In this document: piece by piece, positions 43,233 through 50,935 of the stretch
Layout: each line of letters starts with the position of its first letter
Position numbering within the stretch: position 1 is the stretch's first letter
Origin: Mycolicibacterium holsaticum DSM 44478 = JCM 12374
GTDB lineage: Bacteria; Actinomycetota; Actinomycetes; Mycobacteriales; Mycobacteriaceae
Direction of reading: 5' to 3'
Length of the DNA stretch: 64,000 bases
Assembly: GCF_019645835.1 (NCBI RefSeq)
Contig: NZ_CP080998.1
Span: 2,666,001 to 2,730,000, forward strand
The notes under the pieces: model-generated
The model's input: only the letters and a program-made list of their open reading frames with translations
Database searches by the model: none
Told to the model about the DNA's origin: nothing
Position numbers and translations under genes: made by a program

Positions 43233-43472
43233 CTAATACTGCCCGAGCGGCCGGCAGACGTTCTTGACCGGGTTCCAGTACTCCCCCGGCGCGCAGGCCA
43301 GCGGAGCGGTGGCCACCGGCGGTCGGCAGATGTTGTCCACCGCGTCCCACCACTCCCCGTTCTGGCAGTTGAGCGGCTGGGCCGACCCGATCGCCGACGC
43401 CATGACCGACATCGCGGCCACCGGGGCGAACGCGGCGGCCGCGATTGCCGAACGACGAAAACGTTTCCTCAT
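43233..43472 (-). CDS. Small secreted protein with duplicated Cys module
   Basis: A 79-residue protein from ATG 43472; the open frame upstream is unlikely. Signal peptide residues 1 to about 32 (FRRSAIAAAAFAPVAAMSVM). The mature part is two copies of a 19-residue module: LNCQNGEWWDAVDNICRPP and LACAPGEYWNPVKNVCRPL, consensus C-x2-GE-aromatic-W-x2-V-x-N-x-C-RP. Each module likely forms its own disulfide. The aromatic pair could bind sugar or peptide. It sits between P450-2 and P450-3 and may not belong to the pathway. Confidence 0.78.
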   Translation of the reverse strand: MRKRFRRSAIAAAAFAPVAAMSVMASAIGSAQPLNCQNGEWWDAVDNICRPPVATAPLACAPGEYWNPVKNVCRPLGQY

Positions 43473-43579
43473 ACGCTCATCCTGCCCAAACGCACCGCGC
43501 CAAAAACCCGAGATCGACGAAATGGTGATATCCACCCGCAGTTTCCCGCCCGTTTGTCCCGTTCGGCGAAAACCGCCCG

Positions 43580-44788
43580 TCACACCACGATGCGCAGGTG
43601 TTGCCAGCCGCGCACCGTCGACGTCGGCGCCAGTTGCGCAGTCCCGTAATCGATATCCCATTCCGGCCACCGGTTGAGCAGCTCATCGAGCGCGACACGG
43701 CCCTCCAGCCTCGCGAGGTTCGCCCCCAGGCAATAGTGCAGCCCTTTGCCGAAGGTGAGGTGGGAGATGTTGGCCCGGTGGATGTCGAACGTGTCGGGGT
43801 CGGCATAGCGGCGCGGATCTCGGTTGGCTGCGCCGAACAGCAGCAACATCGCGGCACCGGCGGGCACCGTGGTGCCGTAGCACTCGAAGTCACGCGCCAT
43901 GTACCGCGCGACGTGCGGGCCGGTCGGCTCGAAGCGCAGCGTCTCATCGACGGTGCGGGTCAGCAGCGACCGGTCCTCGACGACCTCACGCCGCTGATCC
44001 GGGTGCTCGGCAAGCACTTTGGCCAGCCAGCCGATGAGCCGTCCGGTGGTCTCGTTTCCCGCGCCCGCCACCACCTGCGTGTAATGCAGCACCTCTTTGC
44101 GGGTCAGCTTGCGCGTCACGCCGTGCTCGTCGGTGAACTCCACGTTCAACAGCGCGGTCATCAGGTCGTCGGAAGGGTTCTTGGAGCGCCACTCGACGTA
44201 GTCGGTGTAGATGCTGCCGTCGGCGATCTTGTCGGGGTTGACCACCTTCATCGGCGCACCGGGCTTCGTGCGCAGGTTGGCGTCGTTGGCGTCGCGAACC
44301 GAAACCTGTTCGGACTCAGGAATGCCCAGCAGCATCCCGATGACCCGCATCGGCATCATCGAGGCCAGTTCGGCGATGATGTCGAAGCCCTCGGATCCCA
44401 CCAGCGGGTCAAGGCAGCCGATGCAGTAGCGGCGGATCTGGTCTTCGATCTCGGCCATGCGGCGCGGGGTGAACACCCGCGACATCAACCCGCGCAGCAT
44501 CGTGTGGATCGGCGGATCCTCGAACATCATCACACCCTTGGGCATGTCGAAGTCGGATTTGACGAGTTCCAGGATGTCGCTGCGCTGGTTGGAGAACGTC
44601 TCCCAGTTCGACAGGGCCGTCTCGACGTCGGAATGCCTTGAGAGCGCCCAGAAGTCGTAGCGCTCGTTGTAGTAGATCGGGGCTTCCGCGCGGAGCCGCG
44701 CGTACGTCGGATACGGGTTCGCGGTGACGTCGACGTCGTAGGGGTCGTAGTAGACGTCGGTGTCAAAGCCGGTGCCGGCGACGCTCAT
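43580..44788 (-). CDS. Cytochrome P450 (3)
   Basis: A 402-residue P450. Haem loop FGKGLHYCLGANLAR with Cys353, K-helix DETLRFEPTG, I-helix VAGAGNETTGR with Asn-Glu-Thr-Thr. ATG 44788 lies 8 bp after the stop of the mycofactocin-type SDR, so the two form an operon that begins at the palindromic operator at 45648. Such a pair could hydroxylate a substrate and then oxidise the alcohol. Confidence 0.92.
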   Translation of the reverse strand: MSVAGTGFDTDVYYDPYDVDVTANPYPTYARLRAEAPIYYNERYDFWALSRHSDVETALSNWETFSNQRSDILELVKSDFDMPKGVMMFEDPPIHTMLRGLMSRVFTPRRMAEIEDQIRRYCIGCLDPLVGSEGFDIIAELASMMPMRVIGMLLGIPESEQVSVRDANDANLRTKPGAPMKVVNPDKIADGSIYTDYVEWRSKNPSDDLMTALLNVEFTDEHGVTRKLTRKEVLHYTQVVAGAGNETTGRLIGWLAKVLAEHPDQRREVVEDRSLLTRTVDETLRFEPTGPHVARYMARDFECYGTTVPAGAAMLLLFGAANRDPRRYADPDTFDIHRANISHLTFGKGLHYCLGANLARLEGRVALDELLNRWPEWDIDYGTAQLAPTSTVRGWQHLRIVV

Positions 44789-44796
44789 GGCTTCCT

Positions 44797-45633
44797 CTAC
44801 TTCAGTAGGCTGCCGGCATCCACGGGCAGCGTGACACCGGTGATGTAGCGGGCTTCGTCGGAGGCCAGGAACAGCACCGCATTGCTGATGTCCTCGGTCT
44901 GCACCCACGGGGTCGGCAGGAAATGAAACGACTGACAGACCGGCGCGAGGTCGTCGGGCCCGGGGTTTTCCAGGTCCGGACGGAACAACCGGTAGGTCGG
45001 CTCGTTCATCAGCAGCGGGCTGTTCACATGGGTCGGATGCACGGTGTTGACCCGGATGGAATGCTGCCCCAATTCGACGGCGAAGGTCCGCATCAAGCCG
45101 ACGACGCCATGCTTGGCCGCGATGTAGTGGCCCACCTGCGGATAGGCCTTCAGCCCGCCGACCGAGCTGGTGATGATCACCGAGCCGCCGCGACCACCTG
45201 CCAGCAGGTGCGGAACACCGGCCTTGACGGTTTTCCAGACGCCGCCCAGGTTGACGTCCAACGTCTCCTGCCAGGACTCCTCGGTCATCTTGTGCAGTTT
45301 CACGCCGACGGTGCCGATTCCGGCGTTGGCCACGATGATGTCGAGCCGGCCCAGCTGTTCGACGCCGCTGTCGACCGCCGCCTTCAGCGCATCGAAATCC
45401 CGCACGTCGACCTCGGTGGTGACGATGCGGCGATCGAGGTTTTTGACCAGTTCCGCCGTCTCGGCCAGATCCTGCGGGCTGGCCGCCGGGGCCGGAGAGT
45501 CCTTGAACCCGCGGCAGATGTCGATCGCGATGATGTCGGCGCCTTCTTGGGCCAGCCGCACCGCATGGCTGCGGCCCTGACCCCGGGCCGCCCCCGTGAT
45601 GAACGCGACCTTGCCAGCTACCCGACCCGCCAT
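44797..45633 (-). CDS. Mycofactocin-coupled SDR-family oxidoreductase
   Basis: A 278-residue SDR with ITGAARGQGRSHAVRLAQEG followed by ADIIAIDIC, the signature of the mycofactocin-associated SDR family (carveol-dehydrogenase-like). Its NAD is normally not exchangeable and is re-oxidised through the redox peptide mycofactocin. Other features: NAGIG, IITSSVGG, active-site Tyr/Lys in HYIAAKHG, and the long insertion QDLAETAELVKNLDRRIVTT. First gene of the SDR-P450 operon; divergent from TetR. Likely alcohol oxidation. Confidence 0.9.
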   Translation of the reverse strand: MAGRVAGKVAFITGAARGQGRSHAVRLAQEGADIIAIDICRGFKDSPAPAASPQDLAETAELVKNLDRRIVTTEVDVRDFDALKAAVDSGVEQLGRLDIIVANAGIGTVGVKLHKMTEESWQETLDVNLGGVWKTVKAGVPHLLAGGRGGSVIITSSVGGLKAYPQVGHYIAAKHGVVGLMRTFAVELGQHSIRVNTVHPTHVNSPLLMNEPTYRLFRPDLENPGPDDLAPVCQSFHFLPTPWVQTEDISNAVLFLASDEARYITGVTLPVDAGSLLK

Positions 45634-45647
45634 GCCCGCTCCCTCGT

Positions 45648-45667
45648 TGTTGGGCGATCGCCCAACA
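45648..45667. promoter_or_regulatory. 20-bp perfect palindromic operator
   Basis: TGTTGGGCGATCGCCCAACA is a perfect 20-bp palindrome. It lies in the 48-bp gap between the divergent SDR and TetR genes, 14 bases from each start. It is almost certainly the site through which the adjacent TetR protein controls both directions. Confidence 0.85.
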
Positions 45668-45681
45668 TTTATGCTGGCGCT

Positions 45682-46278
45682 ATGTCTAGCAGCCCTGTTA
45701 ACCAGGGGTCAAGGGTTCCGCGTGAGTCGGCGACGCGACAGGCGTTGATCGAGGCGACGGCCCAGGTGATGCTCGACGACGGCTACGCCGCGGCCACGTC
45801 GCGGCGGGTCGCGGCCAAGGCCGGCGTCAAGCCCGCGCTGGTGCACTACTACTTCCCGACCATGGACGACCTGTACCTGGCGGTGCTGCGGGCGGGCGCG
45901 GAGGCCAACCTCGCCAGGCAGCGCCAGGCGCTCATCGAGGACCGTCCCCTGCACGCGCTGTGGCGGCTCAACAGCGCCAACGGCGCGCAGCTGTGGATGG
46001 AGTTCATGGCGCTGGCCAACCACCGCAAGGAGATCCGCAGCGAGATCGCCGCGTACGCCGACCGCTTCGGCGAGGCGGAGGAGAACGCGGTGGCGCTGGC
46101 GTTGCGGGCACACGACGTCGACGCCGAGGCGTTCCCGCCGGTGGTCATGTCGATGATCGTGACCAGCCTGGCCCGGGTGCTGTTATTGGAGCGTGGACTC
46201 GGGATCACCCGTGGTCACGCCGAGGCGCAGGCCTTTATCGAACGACACCTTCAACGGTTTGAAATCCCCGCACAGTGA
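45682..46278 (+). CDS. TetR-family regulator
   Basis: A 198-residue repressor. The N-terminal HTH is RQALIEATAQVMLDDGYAAA, then TSRRVAAKAGVKPALVHYYF with the usual YYF end. The ligand-binding C-terminal domain is helical. ATG 45682 starts 14 bp from the palindrome. Expected to repress the SDR-P450 operon and itself and to be released by a pathway compound. Confidence 0.9.
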   Translation: MSSSPVNQGSRVPRESATRQALIEATAQVMLDDGYAAATSRRVAAKAGVKPALVHYYFPTMDDLYLAVLRAGAEANLARQRQALIEDRPLHALWRLNSANGAQLWMEFMALANHRKEIRSEIAAYADRFGEAEENAVALALRAHDVDAEAFPPVVMSMIVTSLARVLLLERGLGITRGHAEAQAFIERHLQRFEIPAQ

Positions 46279-46437
46279 CCCAAACCGCAAGGTCAGCCAC
46301 GGAGTGACCAGCAACACAGTGACTTGAGCTAACCTATGCCGAAATGAGAAGTTATACGGGCTAAGTACGCACGGCCGAACTGCAACCACGATACGTATTC
46401 AAGGGGCGCGATATATGGACGGCATGGGTCGGGGGCG

Positions 46438-46872
46438 ATGGGTGTGATCGGCCTCGCCAAGAAGGTGTGGATACCACTTGTGATCGTTCTCGTGGTGGCC
46501 GTCGCCGGATTCACCGTGCACCGCATTCGCACCTTCTTCGGCGCCGAGGGCATCATCACCACCCCGAAGGTGTTCGCCGACGACCCTGAACCGTTTGACC
46601 CCAAAGTCGTCACCTACGAGATCTTCGGCACCGGCACCTACGCCGACATCAACTACCTCGACCTGGACGCCAAGCCGATCCGCGTCGACGGCGCGTCGCT
46701 GCCGTGGACGCTGACGTTGCAGACGACCGCCCCGTCGGCCGCGCCGAACATCGTCGCGCAGGGTGACGGGGAGTCCATCACCTGCCGGATCACCGTCGAC
46801 GACGAAGTGAAAGACGAAAGAACCTCCACCGGCGTGAGCGCCCAGACCTTCTGCTACGTGAAATCCGCATGA
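46438..46872 (+). CDS. mmpS: MmpS-family membrane protein
   Basis: A 144-residue MmpS protein: a short cytoplasmic lead, one membrane helix ([20 protein letters not shown]) and an outer beta-sandwich with [20 protein letters not shown] and paired cysteines ([15 protein letters not shown]). MmpS proteins are accessory or scaffold subunits of MmpL exporters. It overlaps the mmpL gene as ATGA. The 159-bp region upstream, including AT-rich GAAATGAGAAGTTATACGGG, probably contains the promoter. The numbered subfamily cannot be assigned safely, though the MmpS4/5 type is likely. Confidence 0.9.
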   Translation: MGVIGLAKKVWIPLVIVLVVAVAGFTVHRIRTFFGAEGIITTPKVFADDPEPFDPKVVTYEIFGTGTYADINYLDLDAKPIRVDGASLPWTLTLQTTAPSAAPNIVAQGDGESITCRITVDDEVKDERTSTGVSAQTFCYVKSA

Positions 46873-49775
46873 GCGTGCCGACGAGCGAGGCGCCCACCGA
46901 CGCCTTCCCTCCGGCCAGGCACACCGCACGACCGTTCATCCCCCGGATGATCCGCAAGTTCGCGGTGCCGATCATCCTGGCCTGGATCCTGCTCATCGCG
47001 GTGCTGAATGTCGTTGTGCCGCAGCTGGAGACGGTCGGCCAGATGCGCTCGGTGTCGATGAGCCCCGAAGAGGCGCCGTCGATGATCGCGATGAAACGCG
47101 TCGGCACGGTCTTCGAGGAGTACGACTCCGACAGCTCGGCGATGATCGTCCTGGAGGGTGAGCGACCCCTCGGCGACGACGCGCGCGCGTTCTACGACAA
47201 GATCGTCGACGCGTTGGAGGCCGACACCAAGCACGTGCAGAGCGTGCAGGACTTCTGGAGCGATCCGCTGACCGCGGCGGGTGCCCAGAGCAACGACGGC
47301 AAGGCCGTCTACGTCCAGGCGTATCTGGCCGGTAACCAGGGCGAGAGCCTGGCCAACGAATCGGTGCAGGCGGTGCAGGACATCGTGGCCGGCGTGCCGC
47401 CACCGCCGGGGGTCAAGGCGTACGTGACGGGTCCGGCCGCCTTGATGGCCGACCAGCACATCGCCAGCGACCGCAGCATGCGGCTGATCGAGGCGGTCAC
47501 CTTCACGGTGATCATCACCATGCTGCTGCTGGTCTACCGATCGATCGTCACGGTGGGGATCACGCTGGTGATGGTCGTCCTGCAGCTGTCTGCGACCCGC
47601 GGCGTGGTGTCGTTCCTGGGGTTCCACGAGATCATCGGGCTCTCACCGTTTGCCACCAACCTGCTCGTCACGTTGGCAATCGCGGCGGGCACCGACTACG
47701 CGATCTTCCTGATCGGCCGATATCAGGAAGCGCGGGGTGCCGGCGAGGACCGAGAATCGGCCTTCTACACGATGTTCGGCGGGACCGCGCACGTCGTGCT
47801 CGGCTCGGGGCTGACGATCGCCGGCGCCACCTTCTGCCTGAGTTTCACCCGGCTGCCCTACTTCCAGTCGCTTGGTGTGCCGTTGGCCATCGGCATGGTC
47901 ACCTGCGTACTGGCCGCGCTCACCCTGGGGTCGTCGATCATCACCGTGGCGAGCCGGTTCGGCAAGTTGCTCGAACCCAAGCGGGCGATGCGGGTGCGAG
48001 GGTGGCGCAAGATCGGCGCCGTCGTCGTGCGGTGGCCGGGTCCGATCCTGGTCGCCACGATCGCGCTGTCGCTGGTCGGCCTGCTGACCCTGCCCGGCTA
48101 CCACACCAACTACAACGACCGGACCTACCTGCCGGCAGACCTGCCCGCCAACGAGGGGTACGCGGCCGCCGACCGGCATTTCTCCCAGGCGCGGATGAAC
48201 CCCGAACTGCTGATGATCGAAAGCGACCACGATCTGCGCAACTCGGCGGACTTCCTGGTCATCGACAAGATCGCGAAGGCCACCTTCCGGGTTCCGGGGA
48301 TCTCCCGGGTGCAGGCCATCACCCGGCCCGACGGCAAGCCGATCGAGCACACCTCGATTCCGTTCCTGATCAGCATGCAGGGCACCACCCAGCAGATGAA
48401 CCAGAAGTACCTGCAGGATCGGATGGCCGACATGCTGGTTCAGGCCGACGAGATGTCGAAGACCATCGAGAGCATGGAGAAGATGTCGGCGCTGACCATG
48501 CAGATGGCCGACGTCACCCACTCCATGGTCACCAAGATGCGGGACATGACGGCCAGCGTGGCCGAAATGCGGGACAGCATCGCCAATTTCGACGACTTCT
48601 TCCGGCCGATCCGCAACTACTTCTACTGGGAGCCGCACTGCTTCAACATCCCGATCTGTTGGGCGTTCCGGTCGGTCTTCGACACCCTCGACGGCATCGA
48701 CACGATGACCCACTCGATTCAGGACATGCTCCCCGACATGGAGCGTCTCGATGAGCTGATGCCGCAGATGGTCACCCTGATGCCGTCGATGATCGAGACG
48801 ATGAAGACGATGCGGACGATGATGCTGACCATGCACGCCTCCCAGAAGGGGCTGCAGGATCAGATGGCGGCCATGCAGGAGAACTCGACCGCCATGGGCG
48901 ACGCCTTCGACGCGTCGATGAACGACGACTCCTTCTACCTGCCGCCGGAAGTGTTCGACAACGAAGACTTCAAGAAGGGCATGGAGAACTTCATCTCCCC
49001 GGACGGGAAGTCGGTTCGCTTCATCATCTCCCACGACGGTGACCCGATGACCCCGGAGGGCATCGCCAAGATCGACGAGATCAAACAGGCCGCCAAAGAA
49101 GCCATCAAGGGCACCCCGCTGGAGGGTTCCAAGATCTACCTGGCAGGCACGGCCGCGGTGTTCAAGGACATGGCCGACGGCAACACCTACGACCTGATGA
49201 TCGCCGCGATCGCCTCGCTGGGGCTGATCTTCATCATCATGCTGCTCATCACCCGAAGTGTGGTGGCCGCCGCGGTGATCGTCGGCACCGTGGTGCTGTC
49301 GCTGGGCGCGTCGTTCGGCCTGTCGGTGCTGATCTGGCAGCACCTCCTGGGGATCGACCTGCACTGGATGGTGATGGCGATGTCGGTCATCATCCTGTTG
49401 GCGGTCGGCGCCGACTACAACCTGTTGCTGGTGGCGCGCCTCAAGGAGGAACTGCACGCCGGCATCAACACCGGCATCATCCGGGCGATGGGCGGCAGCG
49501 GCTCGGTGGTGACCTCGGCGGGCCTGGTATTCGCCTTCACGATGATGTCGATGTCGGTCAGCGAATTGACCGTAATCGGACAGGTCGGCACCACCATCGG
49601 GTTAGGCTTGCTATTCGACACACTGGTGGTCCGCGCCTTCATGACGCCGTCAATCGCGGCGTTGATGGGCAAATGGTTCTGGTGGCCGCAACGGGTCCGT
49701 CAGCGACCCGTACCATTAGCGTGGCCGAAACCTAAACAGTTCGCACAGGCGGGTCAAGAAGGAGGGCAGCTTTGA
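46869..49775 (+). CDS. mmpL: MmpL-family RND lipid exporter (1)
   Basis: A 968-residue inner-membrane RND transporter with 11-12 membrane helices. Proton-relay Asp-Tyr pairs are visible in TDYAIF (D276-Y277) and GADYNLLL (D849-Y850). A long Met-rich coiled-coil insertion (about 500-690, [20 protein letters not shown] onward) in the second periplasmic domain is characteristic of MmpL4/5-type proteins. Coupled to mmpS by ATGA and to the DUF732 gene by TTGA. MmpL proteins export siderophores or cell-envelope lipids such as glycopeptidolipids; the cargo here is unknown. Confidence 0.94.
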   Translation: MSVPTSEAPTDAFPPARHTARPFIPRMIRKFAVPIILAWILLIAVLNVVVPQLETVGQMRSVSMSPEEAPSMIAMKRVGTVFEEYDSDSSAMIVLEGERPLGDDARAFYDKIVDALEADTKHVQSVQDFWSDPLTAAGAQSNDGKAVYVQAYLAGNQGESLANESVQAVQDIVAGVPPPPGVKAYVTGPAALMADQHIASDRSMRLIEAVTFTVIITMLLLVYRSIVTVGITLVMVVLQLSATRGVVSFLGFHEIIGLSPFATNLLVTLAIAAGTDYAIFLIGRYQEARGAGEDRESAFYTMFGGTAHVVLGSGLTIAGATFCLSFTRLPYFQSLGVPLAIGMVTCVLAALTLGSSIITVASRFGKLLEPKRAMRVRGWRKIGAVVVRWPGPILVATIALSLVGLLTLPGYHTNYNDRTYLPADLPANEGYAAADRHFSQARMNPELLMIESDHDLRNSADFLVIDKIAKATFRVPGISRVQAITRPDGKPIEHTSIPFLISMQGTTQQMNQKYLQDRMADMLVQADEMSKTIESMEKMSALTMQMADVTHSMVTKMRDMTASVAEMRDSIANFDDFFRPIRNYFYWEPHCFNIPICWAFRSVFDTLDGIDTMTHSIQDMLPDMERLDELMPQMVTLMPSMIETMKTMRTMMLTMHASQKGLQDQMAAMQENSTAMGDAFDASMNDDSFYLPPEVFDNEDFKKGMENFISPDGKSVRFIISHDGDPMTPEGIAKIDEIKQAAKEAIKGTPLEGSKIYLAGTAAVFKDMADGNTYDLMIAAIASLGLIFIIMLLITRSVVAAAVIVGTVVLSLGASFGLSVLIWQHLLGIDLHWMVMAMSVIILLAVGADYNLLLVARLKEELHAGINTGIIRAMGGSGSVVTSAGLVFAFTMMSMSVSELTVIGQVGTTIGLGLLFDTLVVRAFMTPSIAALMGKWFWWPQRVRQRPVPLAWPKPKQFAQAGQEGGQL

Positions 49776-50098
49776 AGCGCTCGATGGTCGGAATAGCCTT
49801 GGCCGCAGCGGGGCTGGTGTTCGCAGCGCCCGCAGCCGCTGACGTCGACACTGCCTTCGCCTCGGAACTCCACGGCTATGGCATCTACGGTCAGCGGGAC
49901 TTCAACGCCTGGATCGCGAAGATCAGCTGCAAACGGTTGCACAACGGCGTCGACCACAACGCGAACGACTCCGCGAAGTTCATCTTCGACCAGCTGCAAC
50001 GGGGCAGCACCACCGAACAGGCCTGGCAGTTCCTCGGCGCGACGCTGCGCACGTACTGCCCGGACCAGTTGCCGATTCTCGACGCCGCGACGCGCTAA
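49772..50098 (+). CDS. DUF732-like secreted protein
   Basis: A 108-residue secreted protein. TTG 49772 overlaps the mmpL stop and has the near-perfect site AAGGAGG seven or so bases upstream, so it is preferred to the internal ATG 49784. The signal peptide ends at AAPAAADVD. The mature part has a pair of cysteines (KISCKRL and RTYCPDQ) and GAT or helical segments as in DUF732. Encoded within the MmpS/MmpL operon, it may help cargo transit the envelope. Confidence 0.83.
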   Translation: MKRSMVGIALAAAGLVFAAPAAADVDTAFASELHGYGIYGQRDFNAWIAKISCKRLHNGVDHNANDSAKFIFDQLQRGSTTEQAWQFLGATLRTYCPDQLPILDAATR

Positions 50099-50112
50099 CA
50101 AGGAGCTGAAAA

Positions 50113-50553
50113 GTGTTACGCAAAGTCAGCATCGCCCTGGCCGCCGCTGCCAGCGCGGCCCTGCTCTTTCCGGCGACGGCGTCCGCGGACGCCACCGAGG
50201 ACTATCCGATCCCCAACCGGATGCTTCGGACGACGTGCACGGTCGACCAGTACATGGCCGCGGTGCGCGACACCGACCCGGTGTATTACGAGCGCTACAT
50301 GATCGACTACAAGAACAAGTCCCCGCAGGTCCAGCAGGGCGCACGGGACCGGATCCACTGGTACTTCTCGATGGACTACCCGGGTCGCCGCGCCTATTCG
50401 GAGAACATCGCGACCAACATCTACTACGAGCAGATGGCGTTCGCGTGGCCCAACTGGGCGAAGCTGTTCTTCAACAACAAGGGTGTGGTGGCACACGGTA
50501 CCGAGGTGTGCGCGAACTACCCGGCGCAGGACCCGTCGGTCTGGGCCTGGTAA
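50113..50553 (+). CDS. DUF5078-type secreted protein
   Basis: A 146-residue secreted protein starting at GTG 50113 after the site AAGGAG, 14 bp from the DUF732 stop. Signal peptide residues 1-26 (IALAAAASAALLFPATASAD). The mature domain is aromatic-rich (DPVYYERYMIDYKNKSPQVQ; HWYFSMDYPGRRAYSENIAT) and has two cysteines (TTCTVD and EVCANY). I recognise it as DUF5078, found next to mmpL genes in mycobacteria. Function unknown; probably a periplasmic partner. Confidence 0.85.
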   Translation: MLRKVSIALAAAASAALLFPATASADATEDYPIPNRMLRTTCTVDQYMAAVRDTDPVYYERYMIDYKNKSPQVQQGARDRIHWYFSMDYPGRRAYSENIATNIYYEQMAFAWPNWAKLFFNNKGVVAHGTEVCANYPAQDPSVWAW

Positions 50554-50565
50554 CCGCGACGGCGG

Positions 50566-50829
50566 TTACGGCAACGCGCTGAGCATCGAGTTCAGCGCAT
50601 CGGCCATCGGATCCTGCGCGGGCGCAACCGGATTGGGCGGGTCCAAAACCGGGTCCACTGGCGCCGCGACAGCGACGGCGACGACGGCCGGCGCGGCGAC
50701 TCGCACGTCAAAACCCAAGCCCAGCAACCAGTTCCGAAGGTGCGTCGCCTGGATCTCGTCGGTGCACCTGAGCGAAGGCGCCGGCGGCGAGGCGGCCTCT
50801 AGAATGTGGCGCACCGCCGCTTTTCTCAC
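50566..50829 (-). CDS. Possible small secreted Pro-rich protein
   Basis: A doubtful 87-residue frame on the minus strand between the DUF5078 gene and the second mmpL. The C-terminal half (VDPVLDPPNPVAPAQDPMAD then ALNSMLSALP) looks like the tail of a small mycobacterial exported protein. The preceding VRVAAPAVVAVAVAAP could be a signal segment, for example from an internal TTG. The first about 30 residues look non-coding. If not real, 50554-50935 (382 bp) is non-coding and holds only the leader of the second mmpL. Confidence 0.35.
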   Translation of the reverse strand: MRKAAVRHILEAASPPAPSLRCTDEIQATHLRNWLLGLGFDVRVAAPAVVAVAVAAPVDPVLDPPNPVAPAQDPMADALNSMLSALP

Positions 50830-50935
50830 CGGCCTTGCTGGTCAGCGGAGGTAGGTCGCCGCGCGGGGTCCCCATCTGGTAAAAACTAAGACGGTCTAAC
50901 ACTCTAGGGAGGAGCTCCGCCGAGGTGATTGGCTG

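Noticed and set aside
47643..49457. 604-residue frame antisense to the first mmpL
   Set aside because: Very His/Asp/Arg-rich shadow of codon periodicity; the sense strand is a full MmpL.
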